A stretch of DNA of 64,000 bases from Rhodothermus marinus (lineage in GTDB: Bacteria; Bacteroidota; Rhodothermia; Rhodothermales; Rhodothermaceae). The stretch is taken from NCBI RefSeq assembly GCF_009936275.1, contig NZ_AP019797.1, positions 735,501-799,500 of the forward strand, read 5' to 3'. Made by a program: the position numbers and the translations under genes. The notes under the pieces were generated by a model that was given only the letters and a program-made list of their open reading frames with translations, did no database searches and had not been told where the DNA came from. This document shows positions 17,791 through 26,236 of this stretch, one piece after another (the stretch's first letter is position 1; the number at the start of each line of letters is the position of its first letter).

Positions 17791-19407
17791 TCAGGAAGGT
17801 CTGGTCTGATTCGGATCGACGAAAGCCGGTTGGCCCTTTGGCGTGAGCAACCCGCGGCGCTCGGCCTCCCGGCGCACGGGCCCCCACCAGCCGATCGGTC
17901 GGGCCATCACGTAGTATTTCACCAGATGGTCCATGTCTTCCGGTGGCGTCAGCAGCGTCACCGGAATGTACACGAGCGCGCCCAGCACCATCAGCAGCCA
18001 GAACTGCTCGTAGTCGGCCAGCGGCGGTAGCACGCCAAAGGCCGGCAGCACCCACACGACGAGCCAGCTGAAGCCCAGATTGGCAATCCAGGCCGAGAGA
18101 TAGCCCCAGGCATTGAAGCGCCACCAGACCACCTGTAGGATGTTGGGTAGCCACACGCCCGCGGCCATGATCCACAGCGCAAAGATCAGCCACGAGGTGA
18201 TCTCTTCCATCATCAGCCCGTAGATGAGCGAGCCGATGAGCAGAATCAGCGTGGCGATGCGGCCCACCCACACCAGCTCGCGCTCGGAAGCGTGCGGTTT
18301 GACGTAGTGCTGGTAGATGTCGCGCGTGGCGTAGAGCGCGCCCAGGTTCAGGTGCGTGGAGATCGTCGAAAGATGAATGGCCACGATGGCAGCAAAGAAA
18401 AAGCCCATCAGGCCGGCCGGTAGAAAGTCGAAGCCCAATCGGAACCAGCCCAGCTCGTACTCGGCCGTGTTTTCGATGTCCGGAAACATCACGTAGAACG
18501 CCAGGATAGCGACGGCCCAGAGCGCGTTGCGCATGAGCACCAGCGCGCTGCCCCACCAGATGCTGTAACTGGCGTCGCGTACGGTGCGCGCCGACTGAAT
18601 GCGCTGGGCTTCGGCGAACCAGTCGATCGTCGTGCCCATGCCGAAACCGCCCAGCAGCGCGATGAACAGCATGGTCAGAAACCAGGCCACGGGAAAATCG
18701 CCCGTAAACCAGCCCGTGAAGGCGAACGGGTCGAGCCGGTGCGCCTCGCCCATCTTGGTGAGCTTCTGCACGATGGCCGACGGTCCCCCCGCCTCGGCGA
18801 TGCCCCAGATCGAGACGAGCACGATTACGAAAAACGCGATGATACCCTGCTGGAAGTCCGCCACCACCACACCCCAGTAACCGGCCGCCAGCACGTAGAT
18901 GGCACAGGCGCCCGAAAAGACGACCAGCCCCACCCAGGGCGCCCAGCCGAAGAGAAAGTTGCAGACCTTCCCCATCGCAATGCCCACCCAGCCCAGAATG
19001 AACATGTTCATGAAGACCTGCCAGCCGGCCATCCAGCCGCGGATCAGCTCGGCGCCCAGTCCGCCGAAGCGCAGCACGCTCCACTCGGCCTGGGTGTAGG
19101 CGAGCGAGCGCCGGAAGATCCGTGTAGAGACGAACGCGCTGATGGCGCACCAGGCCGAAAAGAACGTGTACCAGATGCCGGCCAGGCCGTAGCGATAGAT
19201 GACGCCCGTCACCCACATGGGCGTGTCGGTGGCCGTGTGCGTGGCATAGACCGAAGCGGCCGGCAACCACCAGGGCAGACCGCGCCCGGCCAGAAAGAAG
19301 TCCGACTGGGAACGCTTGCCGAGCCGGTAGAAGAAAAAACCGCTGCCGATCATCAGCAGCAGGTACAGCGCCACCCACAGCCAGTCGATCCAGGTAAAGA
19401 CAACCAT
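17791..19407 (-). CDS. Sodium:solute symporter family transporter (SSS)
   Basis: 538 residues, about 13 hydrophobic segments, the standard SSS size and layout. The N-terminus (TWIDWLWVALYLLLMIGSG ... GKRSQSDFFLAGRGLPWWL) carries the family's conserved GxxSxxDFFLAGR stretch. HTATDTPMWVTG is in the unwound TM1 region and LSTISTHLNLGALYATRDIY holds the sodium-site serine/threonine pair of TM8. The C-terminal hydrophilic tail contains PPEDMDHLVKYY and RPIGWWGPVRREAERRG. It imports a solute driven by sodium; sugars, sialic acid, myo-inositol or amino acids are all possible. First gene of a four-gene operon with its own promoter. Confidence 0.92.
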   Translation of the reverse strand: MVVFTWIDWLWVALYLLLMIGSGFFFYRLGKRSQSDFFLAGRGLPWWLPAASVYATHTATDTPMWVTGVIYRYGLAGIWYTFFSAWCAISAFVSTRIFRRSLAYTQAEWSVLRFGGLGAELIRGWMAGWQVFMNMFILGWVGIAMGKVCNFLFGWAPWVGLVVFSGACAIYVLAAGYWGVVVADFQQGIIAFFVIVLVSIWGIAEAGGPSAIVQKLTKMGEAHRLDPFAFTGWFTGDFPVAWFLTMLFIALLGGFGMGTTIDWFAEAQRIQSARTVRDASYSIWWGSALVLMRNALWAVAILAFYVMFPDIENTAEYELGWFRLGFDFLPAGLMGFFFAAIVAIHLSTISTHLNLGALYATRDIYQHYVKPHASERELVWVGRIATLILLIGSLIYGLMMEEITSWLIFALWIMAAGVWLPNILQVVWWRFNAWGYLSAWIANLGFSWLVVWVLPAFGVLPPLADYEQFWLLMVLGALVYIPVTLLTPPEDMDHLVKYYVMARPIGWWGPVRREAERRGLLTPKGQPAFVDPNQTRPS

Positions 19408-19446
19408 CCGTACAGCCGTTGTGCTGATGGTGTGAAGGTGGGTTGA

Positions 19447-19475
19447 ATGCTAAAACATGTGGATGAAATTGTCAA
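19447..19475 (-). promoter_or_regulatory. Symporter operon promoter
   Basis: Minus-strand TTGACA (19470-19475), exactly 17 bases, then TAGCAT (19447-19452). This would start transcription about 34 bases before the symporter ATG. The -35 is a perfect match to the sigma-70 consensus. Confidence 0.6.
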
Positions 19476-19496
19476 TGCAAAAATGAACCAGGGGCA

Positions 19497-19525
19497 TTGT
19501 CTCGCTGTCGGCCGCAGCCTATCTT
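19497..19525 (+). promoter_or_regulatory. Divergent promoter reading toward the DUF4097 lipoprotein gene
   Basis: TTGTCT (19497-19502), a 17-base spacer and TATCTT (19520-19525) followed by G. A start near 19532 would leave a leader of about 270 bases containing three hairpins before the lipoprotein ATG at 19805, unless it drives a separate small RNA. Confidence 0.45.
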
Positions 19526-19531
19526 GCCACA

Positions 19532-19804
19532 GCGTCGTATCGGTCAGGGGCAAATCGCAGGGCGATCCATGGTGATCGCCTGAAACGTGCGGGGCGGCAT
19601 GCCGTCTGATATGGGATTGATGATTTACCGATGCATGATGGCGTATCCCCCTGTGCACCGGACATAATCCGGTACGATGGGGCGGACACAGTGGTCCGCC
19701 CCTACGGGACAGGGAAAACGTCAATAATCTGGTAGGGGCGCACCGCAGTGTGCGCCCGTGTTTTCTCACACGCTTCCATCGAAGCGAAACCGGCAACGAC
19801 AGCA
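19532..19804. other. Hairpin-rich intergenic leader
   Basis: Non-coding stretch between divergent promoters and the lipoprotein gene. It holds GGCGATC-CATGGT-GATCGCC (19561-19580), ACCGGA-CATAA-TCCGGT (19657-19673) and the two-hairpin REPIN-like repeat (19679-19757). No open frame here looks coding. Confidence 0.6.
19679..19757. repeat. REPIN-like repeat (copy 2, intact)
   Basis: Two hairpins in inverted orientation. GGGGCGGAC-ACAGTG-GTCCGCCCC (19679-19702, 9-bp stem) is followed by CTAC. GTAG (19732-19735) is followed by GGGCGCAC-CGCAGT-GTGCGCCC (19736-19757, 8-bp stem). Each hairpin thus has a GTAG tetranucleotide at its foot, pointing toward the shared 29-base linker. That is the hallmark of REP sequences mobilised by RAYT transposases, and two inverted REPs form a REPIN. 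Confidence 0.7.
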
Positions 19805-20713
19805 ATGCTCATGCGCAAGGCGCGTTTACTTTTCTGCGTACAGGCGGCCCTGCTCGTGCTGCTGGGACTCGGGGCCTGCCGACAATCGCCCGGGGTGGGC
19901 CAGACGGAAGAAGGCGCGCTGCTGCCCGGTGCAGTCGAGGCGTCCGATACGCTGCACCGTGGCGTCCTGCTGGCCGGGCGCACGCTGGTGCTGGAGGGGT
20001 TGAGCGGTCGGGTGTCGCTGCAGGGCGCCGACGTGGACGTGGCGCGCCTGACGTTCATCCGGGTAGGACGGGGCGCCGACGCGGCGGCCGCCCGTCGGAC
20101 GCTGCGCGACATCCAGCTCCGCGAGGAGGGTACGGCGGGGAGTTTCCGGTATCGCTTGGAAGCCCGGCAGGCGGCGCTGGCGCAGGTGCACGTGGAGGGC
20201 ACCGTCCCGCGCAATGCCCGCCTGGTCATCACACGCGCGGGCGGCGACGTGGACCTGACGCACATTGAAGGACCGATCCGGGTGCAACTGGCCGCGGGCG
20301 AGGTGCACGTCCGCGAGGCTGCCGACAGCCTGGAGATCCGGCTCCAGAACGGCTCGGCCTCGGTGCATTTCCGGCGTCTGCCGACCGATGCCATCGTGAC
20401 GATCCAGACGGAAAACGGTGACCTGTGGCTGACGCTTCCGCCGGAAGCCAACGCGCAGCTGCAGGCCGAGACCGCAGCCGGTGAGGTGCGCGTCGAAGGC
20501 CTGACCTTTACCGAGCGCAGCCTGCAGCCCCGGGAGGCGGCCGGCGCCCGTTTCGTCGGAAAGCTCGGGCAGGGGCGCGCCCGCGTCACGCTCCGCACCG
20601 CGCACGGCGACATCGTGCTCCGCAGCGGCGGCCCGAACGGTATGATTCCGCCCGATACGCTGTTGCGGCCGCTGCCTCCGGATACGGCCCTTCAGGGACC
20701 GGGCGTCCCGTAG
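19805..20713 (+). CDS. DUF4097-type beta-helical lipoprotein
   Basis: 302 residues from the ATG at 19805 (a second ATG two codons on is equally possible). A lipoprotein signal peptide ends in LGLGAC, so Cys becomes the lipidated N-terminus. The rest is built of short repeating beta turns (LEGLSGRVSLQGADVDV, ITRAGGDVDLTHIEGPIRVQ, QTENGDLWLTLPPEANAQL, TAHGDIVLRSG), the DUF4097 pattern of a right-handed beta-solenoid. Function unknown; such proteins are often envelope associated. Its last 22 bases overlap the convergent next gene. Confidence 0.8.
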   Translation: MLMRKARLLFCVQAALLVLLGLGACRQSPGVGQTEEGALLPGAVEASDTLHRGVLLAGRTLVLEGLSGRVSLQGADVDVARLTFIRVGRGADAAAARRTLRDIQLREEGTAGSFRYRLEARQAALAQVHVEGTVPRNARLVITRAGGDVDLTHIEGPIRVQLAAGEVHVREAADSLEIRLQNGSASVHFRRLPTDAIVTIQTENGDLWLTLPPEANAQLQAETAAGEVRVEGLTFTERSLQPREAAGARFVGKLGQGRARVTLRTAHGDIVLRSGGPNGMIPPDTLLRPLPPDTALQGPGVP

Positions 20714-21309
20714 CGCAACACCGCCGCATAATGAAAGGCGCTGCCCGCCAGCACGAACAGGTGCCAGATCGCATGGTGGAGGGGCAGACGCTCCCAGCGG
20801 TAGAACAGCACACCGCCCGTGTAGGCCAGGCCGCCCGCCACGATCAGCACCAGCGCACCCGTGGGCAGATGGCGCCACAGGACCGGCAACATCAGCACGG
20901 CCAGCCAGCCGGTGGCGACGTAGAGCGCCGTGGAGAGCCGGGGAAAACGTCCGGTAAAGAGCCCCTCGAACACCATCCCGGCCAGCGCCACGCTCCAGAT
21001 CACCCCGAGCAGCACCACCCGCCAGGGCGGTGGTACGTAGGCCACCAGAAACGGCGTGTAGGTGCCGGCGATGAGCAGGTAGATCGCCACGTGATCGACG
21101 ACGCGCAGCCGCCGCTTGCAGTCCGGCCGGCGCACGCTGTGGTAGAGCGTGGAAGCCAGATACAGGACGATCAGGCTGAGGCCAAAGACCAGACAGGCGA
21201 TCCGTTGCCCCGTCGTGCCGTCGCGACCCGAGAGCCAGAGCCAGCCGGTTCCGGCCAGACTCAACAGCACGCCGAGGCCGTGCGTCAGTGCATTGGCGCG
21301 TTCTTCCAT
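20692..21309 (-). CDS. Hemolysin III / YqfA family membrane protein
   Basis: 205 residues from the ATG at MEERANALTHG, the family's conserved start; the longer upstream frame has no membrane or family character. Seven hydrophobic segments with conserved ASTLYHS, VDHVAIYLLIAGTYTPF and LHHAIWHLFVLAGSAFHY, whose histidines form the presumed metal site shared with the PAQR/progestin-receptor superfamily. Despite the name, most bacterial members are not proven hemolysins. The 3' end overlaps the convergent lipoprotein gene by 22 bases. Confidence 0.92.
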   Translation of the reverse strand: MEERANALTHGLGVLLSLAGTGWLWLSGRDGTTGQRIACLVFGLSLIVLYLASTLYHSVRRPDCKRRLRVVDHVAIYLLIAGTYTPFLVAYVPPPWRVVLLGVIWSVALAGMVFEGLFTGRFPRLSTALYVATGWLAVLMLPVLWRHLPTGALVLIVAGGLAYTGGVLFYRWERLPLHHAIWHLFVLAGSAFHYAAVLRYGTPGP

Positions 21310-21524
21310 TTGAAGCGGTAGTTCTCGTCTTGTCGAGACGGTGCTGTAGAAAACGAGCGCCCGGGTTGGCCGATCTGTAAGAAAGACCAGGCGTGGCGCC
21401 TTCGGCAATGCATTATTCGGGCAGATCAAAAAAGAAAATGTAAAAGGGCAGCGAACTTTTTGCATGGCAACCCGTTGAGGAGGAAAAGTATCCAACAACC
21501 ACACGCAAATCAGGAGCGTACACC

Positions 21525-21953
21525 GTGGCACAGGCAAAAGCAGGCGACCACGTCAAGGTCCATTACACCGGTCGCCTTCAGGACGGCACCATCTTCGACT
21601 CGTCTCGGGATCGCGAGCCGCTCGAATTCACGCTGGGCGAAGGGGAAGTCATTCCTGGCTTCGAGCAGGCGGTCATGGGCATGGAGCCCGGCGAAACCAA
21701 GACCGTCACCATCACGGCAGAGGAAGCCTACGGCCCCCGGCGCGACGATCTGCTCATCGAGGTCGGACGCGACCAGGTAGCGCCCGGACTGGAGCTGGCC
21801 GTCGGACAGCAGCTGCAGCTCCGGCTGCAGGACGGCCGGATCATCCCGGTAACCGTGGCGGCCCTGACCGAGGAAACCGTGACGATCGACGCCAACCATC
21901 CGCTGGCCGGCGAAGACCTGACCTTCGAAATCGAGCTGGTCGCCATCGACTGA
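21525..21953 (+). CDS. FKBP-type peptidyl-prolyl isomerase, SlyD-like
   Basis: 142 residues from GTG at 21525, with AGGAG 8 bases upstream fixing the start. The FKBP half has VKVHYTGRLQDGTIFDSS and GEGEVIPGFEQAVMGMEPGE. An IF (insert-in-flap) chaperone domain follows (KTVTITAEEAYGPRRDDLL ... VAALTEETVTIDANHPLAGE), and the C-terminal strand DLTFEIELVAID closes the FKBP fold. It accelerates proline isomerisation and acts as a folding helper in the cytoplasm. The histidine-rich metal tail of E. coli SlyD is missing, as in thermophile SlyD proteins. Confidence 0.93.
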   Translation: MAQAKAGDHVKVHYTGRLQDGTIFDSSRDREPLEFTLGEGEVIPGFEQAVMGMEPGETKTVTITAEEAYGPRRDDLLIEVGRDQVAPGLELAVGQQLQLRLQDGRIIPVTVAALTEETVTIDANHPLAGEDLTFEIELVAID

Positions 21954-21974
21954 CCCGCGTTGGACACCACTGCA

Positions 21975-22002
21975 AAGCCGCCCCTCGGGGGCGGCTTTTT
22001 TT
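21975..22002 (+). terminator. Intrinsic terminator of the SlyD-like gene
   Basis: AAGCCGCCCC (21975-21984) pairs with GGGGCGGCTT (21988-21997) over a three-base TCG loop, followed by a run of T to 22002. Confidence 0.92.
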
Positions 22003-22085
22003 GTTTGGCCTGGATGGGCCCTGTTCAACAGAACCCATGCAATTTTCACAATGCCCCGGCACTTCCGGCGCCGAAAGTGTGTTAA

Positions 22086-22102
22086 TTTAGACAGCGTCTA
22101 AA
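22086..22102. promoter_or_regulatory. Perfect inverted repeat, candidate operator
   Basis: TTTAGAC-AGC-GTCTAAA, a 7-bp perfect palindrome with a 3-base centre, lies 16 bases before the ATG of the small gene at 22119. It overlaps where a promoter would be and is too short and A/T-ended to be a terminator. Its form resembles sites of dimeric repressors such as the DtxR/Fur-type metalloregulators, but the regulator is unknown. Confidence 0.5.
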
Positions 22103-22118
22103 ATATCCGGTGGGTTGC

Positions 22119-22412
22119 ATGTACGAGAAGCTGAAGGAGTTCTGGAAGGCCGCGCCGGAGGGCTTCACCTTCCATCTGCTGCCCGGGCAGGGACGCTACA
22201 AGTACTTTCTGGAAGGCAAGGGCTGCCGGCTGGGCGTGCTCTTCGAGGACACGCTGAACGTGTACTACGAGTGGCTGACGGAAGACGGCGAGCCGGTGCC
22301 CTACGGGCCGGAGCTTCGCTACAAGTGGATGGCCAAGCGCGACCTGGCGCGGCTGATTCTGGAAGGGGAGTGGGAGGTGACGGAGGCCCGTCCGGAGGCC
22401 GTACCCCTCTGA
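22119..22412 (+). CDS. Hypothetical small protein (97 aa)
   Basis: Starts at MYEKLKEFWKAAPEG (GTG nine bases earlier is an alternative). It is compact and soluble, with no signal peptide and one cysteine (GKGCRLGVLF), and is rich in aromatics (LNVYYEWLTEDGEPVPYGPE, RYKWMAKRDLARLIL). No family is recognised; the last part resembles a helix capping a small alpha/beta fold. It has its own candidate operator upstream and ends exactly where the convergent smc gene ends. Confidence 0.75.
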   Translation: MYEKLKEFWKAAPEGFTFHLLPGQGRYKYFLEGKGCRLGVLFEDTLNVYYEWLTEDGEPVPYGPELRYKWMAKRDLARLILEGEWEVTEARPEAVPL

Positions 22413-25400
22413 TCAGCGACCGGCCAGCTCGGCCGCTTCTTCAAGGCGGACGCTGACCAGCGTCGAGACGCCCGGCTCCTGCATCGTGACACCGTAGAGC
22501 CGGTCCGACAGCTCCATCGTGCGCAGGTTGTGCGTGATCAGGATAAACTGGGTGTTTTCAGAAAAGCTGCGCAGCAGGCGCATGAAGCGCTCGACGTTGG
22601 CTTCGTCCAGCGGCGCGTCCACCTCGTCGAGGATGCAGAATGGGCTGGGTTTGGTCAGATACAGGGCAAAAAGGAGGGCGATGGCCGTCAGGGCCTTTTC
22701 GCCGCCGGAGAGCTGAGCGAGCGTGCTGGGACGCTTGCCGCGGGGACGCGCCAGAATCTCGATGGGAGACTCCAGCGGATCGTTCGGATCGGCCAGCACG
22801 AGATCGGCCCGGGCGTCGCCGCCGAACAGTTCGCGAAACAGCTCCTGAAAATTGCGGCGGATCGATTCGAACGTTTCCAGAAAGCGGGCGGCAGCCGTCT
22901 GGTTGATCTCCTGAATGGTGGTTTCCAGCGTGGCCTCGGCCGATTCCAGATCCTGCTGCTGGGCCAGCAGAAAGTCGAGCCGCTCTTTTTCTTCCTGATA
23001 CTGCTCGAGCGCCAGTTCGTTGACGGTGCCGAGGTTGGCCATCCGGCGGCGTAGCGTTTCGATCTGTTCCCGGGCGGCCTGCACGTCGAAGTCGGCCGGC
23101 GGTTCGGGCAGGCGGGAGGGATCGTCCACGTCCAGGTGCTCTCGGGCATGCTCGGTCAGACCGGCCAGGCGCGTGCGCGTTTCGGCGAGCTGCACCTGAT
23201 ACTGACGTTCCTGCTGCTGCTCCTGCTCGTAGGCGCGGCGAAGTTCGCGAAGCTGGCGCTCGACGCGCTCGAAGGCCGTGCGGAGCGCGACAAGTTGCTG
23301 GCGAAGCTGCTGTACTTCGGCCTCGACGGGTGGTAGTTCGGCGCTCCGGGCGCTTCGCTCTTCTTCGATGGCCCGGCGTCGTTCCTGATCTCGGGCCAGG
23401 CGCGTTGCCAGTTGTTCCTGCTGCTGCGCGCGTTCCTGCTGGCGACGCCGGAGACCTTCCAGCCGCTGGCGGAGTTGCTGTTGCTCGCGCCGGAGGTTTT
23501 CCAGCCGGTTGCGCGTTTCGGCCGCCTGCAATTGCACCTGGTTCAACTGCTCCATGGCGGCGCGGTACCCGGCTTCTGCCTGCTGAAGGGCGGCTTCGGC
23601 CTCCTGCAGCGCACGCTGGCGTTCGGCCACCGCCTGTTCGGCTTCCGCCAGCGCTTGCCGGAGCGTCTGCAGTTCGGTCGCAAGGGTCGCCTGTGCTTCG
23701 TCCAGTTGCGCCCGGCGGGTTTTCAGGGCTTCGAGGCGCTGGCGGAGCGACTCGCGCGTGGCCTCGTGGCGGGTGGCCTGCTGCTCCAGCGCACGCAGCG
23801 CCTGCTCGGCCTCACGCAAAGTCTGCTGTTTTGCGTCGAAGGGAAGCGCCTGTAGTTGCTGTTCCAGCGTGGCGCGCTCGTTGCGCAGGCGGGCGATCTC
23901 CGTTTCCAGCGAGGCGGCCTCGGTCTGAAGGGCGTTCAGGCGCTCGCGGCGGTCGAGGCGGCCGCTGAGGGGCGAGCGCGGCGCCTGTGCGCTGCCGCCG
24001 TGCCACCAGTTCCGGCTGTCGATCCACTCGCCCTGTGGCGTGAAGAAGCGGGCCGGCTCCGAGGTGCTCTGTGCCAGACGCCGGGCCGTTTCCAGATCGT
24101 CGACCAGATAGGCGTCGTGCAGCAGCGAGGCGGCCAGCGGTCGCAGTTCGGGACGGGCCAGCCGCACATGGTCGAGAAGGGGACGGGCGCCGGGGATCTC
24201 GGGCGGATCGTTCGGGGGCGTCAACCCTTCCAGCACGATGAAGGTGGCCCGGCCTTTTTCCGCCTCACGGAGCAGCCGGAGTGCCTGTCGGGCTTCCTCT
24301 TCGGTAGCCACGACGATCCAGGCGGCCCGCTCGCCGAGCGCGGCGTCGAGGGCCGGCTGCAGCTCGGGCGCGATGCCGAGCAGGTCGGCTACGGTCTGTA
24401 GCGGCGCATCCGTCCAGCCCGGCGTGCGGGCCAGGAAGGGGACGGCCTCCGGAAAGTCCTCGTAGGCGGTGAGTACCTGTTCCAGCAATCGCGCTTCGGC
24501 CCGGACGGCCTCCAGACGTCGCTCCTGCTGGTGCAGCGCTTCGTCGCGGGCGGCGATCTCCTGACGCAGCTCCTGTCGGCGGCGCTCCAGCACTTCGATT
24601 TCCTTCCGAAGATTTTCGCACGTCTGGCGTGCGGTCTCGCGTTTCCGGAGGATTTCTTCCTGCTCGGTTTCGAGCGCCTGGAGCTGTGCGTCGAGCGTCT
24701 TCTGCTCGGCGTCGAGGCGCTCGCGCTCCTGTTCCAGCAGTTCGCGCCGGTTGCTCTGGCGGTCGAGCTGGCGGCGCGCTTCGAGCAGGGCCTGCTCGGC
24801 CTGTTGCAGCAGGCGGCGGGCTTCCCGGACGCGCTCCCGCTGCTGTTCCAGCGCGTGCTGGGCGGCGTCTCGGTCTTCCAGCGCCCGGCGCAGGGCAGCT
24901 TCGGCCGCTTCGTGCCGGGGCATGGCTTCCCGGACGGCCGCCTCGGCGGCTTCCAGCGCCTGCTGCAGGCGCTGCTCCTGACGTGCAGCCTCTTCCGCTT
25001 CGCGTTGCAGCCGTTCCTGTTCACTTCGGGCGGCCCGCAGGCGCTCGTCCAGCAGGCGGCCTTCACTTTCGAGCGCCTGCAGGCGATTTTGCAGCGTGTG
25101 GAGGCGTTCCTGCGCGGCCTCCAGCGCCGTTTCGGTCCGGGTGAGCTGCTGCTGCAGTTCGGTCTGTTCCGCTTCGAGCGCTTCGTAGCGGGTGCGGGCC
25201 TCGCGCAGGCGCGTCTGCACCTCGTCCAGCAGGGCTTCGAGCGCGTCGGCCTGTTCGCGCAGCCGGTCGTAGTCGTGTCGCAGGAGTGCCTGTTCGAGCG
25301 TGCGCAGTTCGTCGCGGTAGCGGCGGTAGCGTTCGGCGCGGTCGGCCTGGCGTTTGAGCGTATCGACCTGGCGCCGTACCTCTTCGATCAGGTCGCGCAG

Positions 25401-25970
25401 GCGGGTCAGATCGTTGCGTGTGGCGTCGAGCTTGCGAAGCGTCTGCGCGCGCCGCAGTTTGTAGCGGGTGATCCCGGCCGCCTCCTCGAAAAGATGACGT
25501 CGGTCCTGGGCGTTGTCCGAGAGGATGTCCTCGATCATCTTCAGCTCGATGACCGAGTAGGCGCCGGCCCCCATGCCCGTGTCCATGAACAGCTCCTGGA
25601 TGTCACGCAGGCGGCAGGGGGTGCCGTTGAGCAGGTACTCGGATTCGCCGGAGCGGTAGAGGCGGCGGCCGATGGTGACCTCACTGTAGTGGAGCGGCAG
25701 GATGCCGCGCGTGTTTTCGATGGTCAGCAGCACCTCGGCCATGCCGACGGGGCGGCGACGGGCCGTGCCGTTGAAGATCACGTGCTCCATGCGTTCGGAG
25801 CGGAGCACGCGGGCGCGCTGCTCGCCGATGACCCATCGGACGGCATCGACCAGGTTCGACTTGCCGCAGCCGTTGGGGCCAACGATGGCCGTGATGCCGG
25901 GATCGAAGTGCAGGACCGTCCGGTCTGCGAAACTCTTGAAACCTTGCAGTTCGAGCTTGCTCAGGTACAT
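22413..25970 (-). CDS. smc: Chromosome segregation ATPase SMC
   Basis: 1185 residues from MYLSKLELQGFKSFADRT, the conserved SMC N-terminus; an in-frame start 18 codons upstream adds unrelated residues. Walker A is GPNGCGKSN (residues 31-39), followed by a long coiled coil. The hinge lies around residues 490-640 (ALGERAAWIVVATEEEARQAL). A second coiled coil follows, then the ABC signature LSGGEKALTAIALLFA and Walker B FCILDEVDAPLDEANVERF. It forms the condensin ring that organises and segregates the chromosome; its partners ScpA/ScpB are not here. The coiled coil is unusually rich in Gln, Arg and Glu. Confidence 0.97.
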   Translation of the reverse strand: MYLSKLELQGFKSFADRTVLHFDPGITAIVGPNGCGKSNLVDAVRWVIGEQRARVLRSERMEHVIFNGTARRRPVGMAEVLLTIENTRGILPLHYSEVTIGRRLYRSGESEYLLNGTPCRLRDIQELFMDTGMGAGAYSVIELKMIEDILSDNAQDRRHLFEEAAGITRYKLRRAQTLRKLDATRNDLTRLRDLIEEVRRQVDTLKRQADRAERYRRYRDELRTLEQALLRHDYDRLREQADALEALLDEVQTRLREARTRYEALEAEQTELQQQLTRTETALEAAQERLHTLQNRLQALESEGRLLDERLRAARSEQERLQREAEEAARQEQRLQQALEAAEAAVREAMPRHEAAEAALRRALEDRDAAQHALEQQRERVREARRLLQQAEQALLEARRQLDRQSNRRELLEQERERLDAEQKTLDAQLQALETEQEEILRKRETARQTCENLRKEIEVLERRRQELRQEIAARDEALHQQERRLEAVRAEARLLEQVLTAYEDFPEAVPFLARTPGWTDAPLQTVADLLGIAPELQPALDAALGERAAWIVVATEEEARQALRLLREAEKGRATFIVLEGLTPPNDPPEIPGARPLLDHVRLARPELRPLAASLLHDAYLVDDLETARRLAQSTSEPARFFTPQGEWIDSRNWWHGGSAQAPRSPLSGRLDRRERLNALQTEAASLETEIARLRNERATLEQQLQALPFDAKQQTLREAEQALRALEQQATRHEATRESLRQRLEALKTRRAQLDEAQATLATELQTLRQALAEAEQAVAERQRALQEAEAALQQAEAGYRAAMEQLNQVQLQAAETRNRLENLRREQQQLRQRLEGLRRRQQERAQQQEQLATRLARDQERRRAIEEERSARSAELPPVEAEVQQLRQQLVALRTAFERVERQLRELRRAYEQEQQQERQYQVQLAETRTRLAGLTEHAREHLDVDDPSRLPEPPADFDVQAAREQIETLRRRMANLGTVNELALEQYQEEKERLDFLLAQQQDLESAEATLETTIQEINQTAAARFLETFESIRRNFQELFRELFGGDARADLVLADPNDPLESPIEILARPRGKRPSTLAQLSGGEKALTAIALLFALYLTKPSPFCILDEVDAPLDEANVERFMRLLRSFSENTQFILITHNLRTMELSDRLYGVTMQEPGVSTLVSVRLEEAAELAGR

Positions 25971-25995
25971 GACCGTCCCCACCTTCAGGCCGCCC

Positions 25996-26024
25996 AAGAT
26001 AAGACGGTTCAGGAAGGGGAGCAA
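25996..26024 (-). promoter_or_regulatory. Probable smc promoter
   Basis: Minus-strand TTGCTC (26019-26024), a 17-base spacer and TATCTT (25996-26001) followed by G. The transcript would start about 20 bases before the smc ATG. Confidence 0.45.
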
Positions 26025-26236
26025 GCCAATCGGCGCAAAGCATTGGTGAGCCTTGTTTTTCTATGAAAATGATAATACCTTAATCTCGAACCATCTTGCG
26101 TTAGCTGTGCCGCATGCGAATTTCCAAAAGCTTTGATGGGGAATGTCGGCGGGACGGAACTGGTCGTTTCAGCTATGCGGCTGTTTTGTTTTAAATTCTG
26201 AAGAACAGGCGGTAATCCTCTTGCACTTCGTTGCTC

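Noticed and set aside
17666-19378. 570-codon open frame overlapping the symporter on the same strand
   Set aside because: It is the symporter region in a shifted frame, with Arg/Gly/His-rich composition and no membrane helices.
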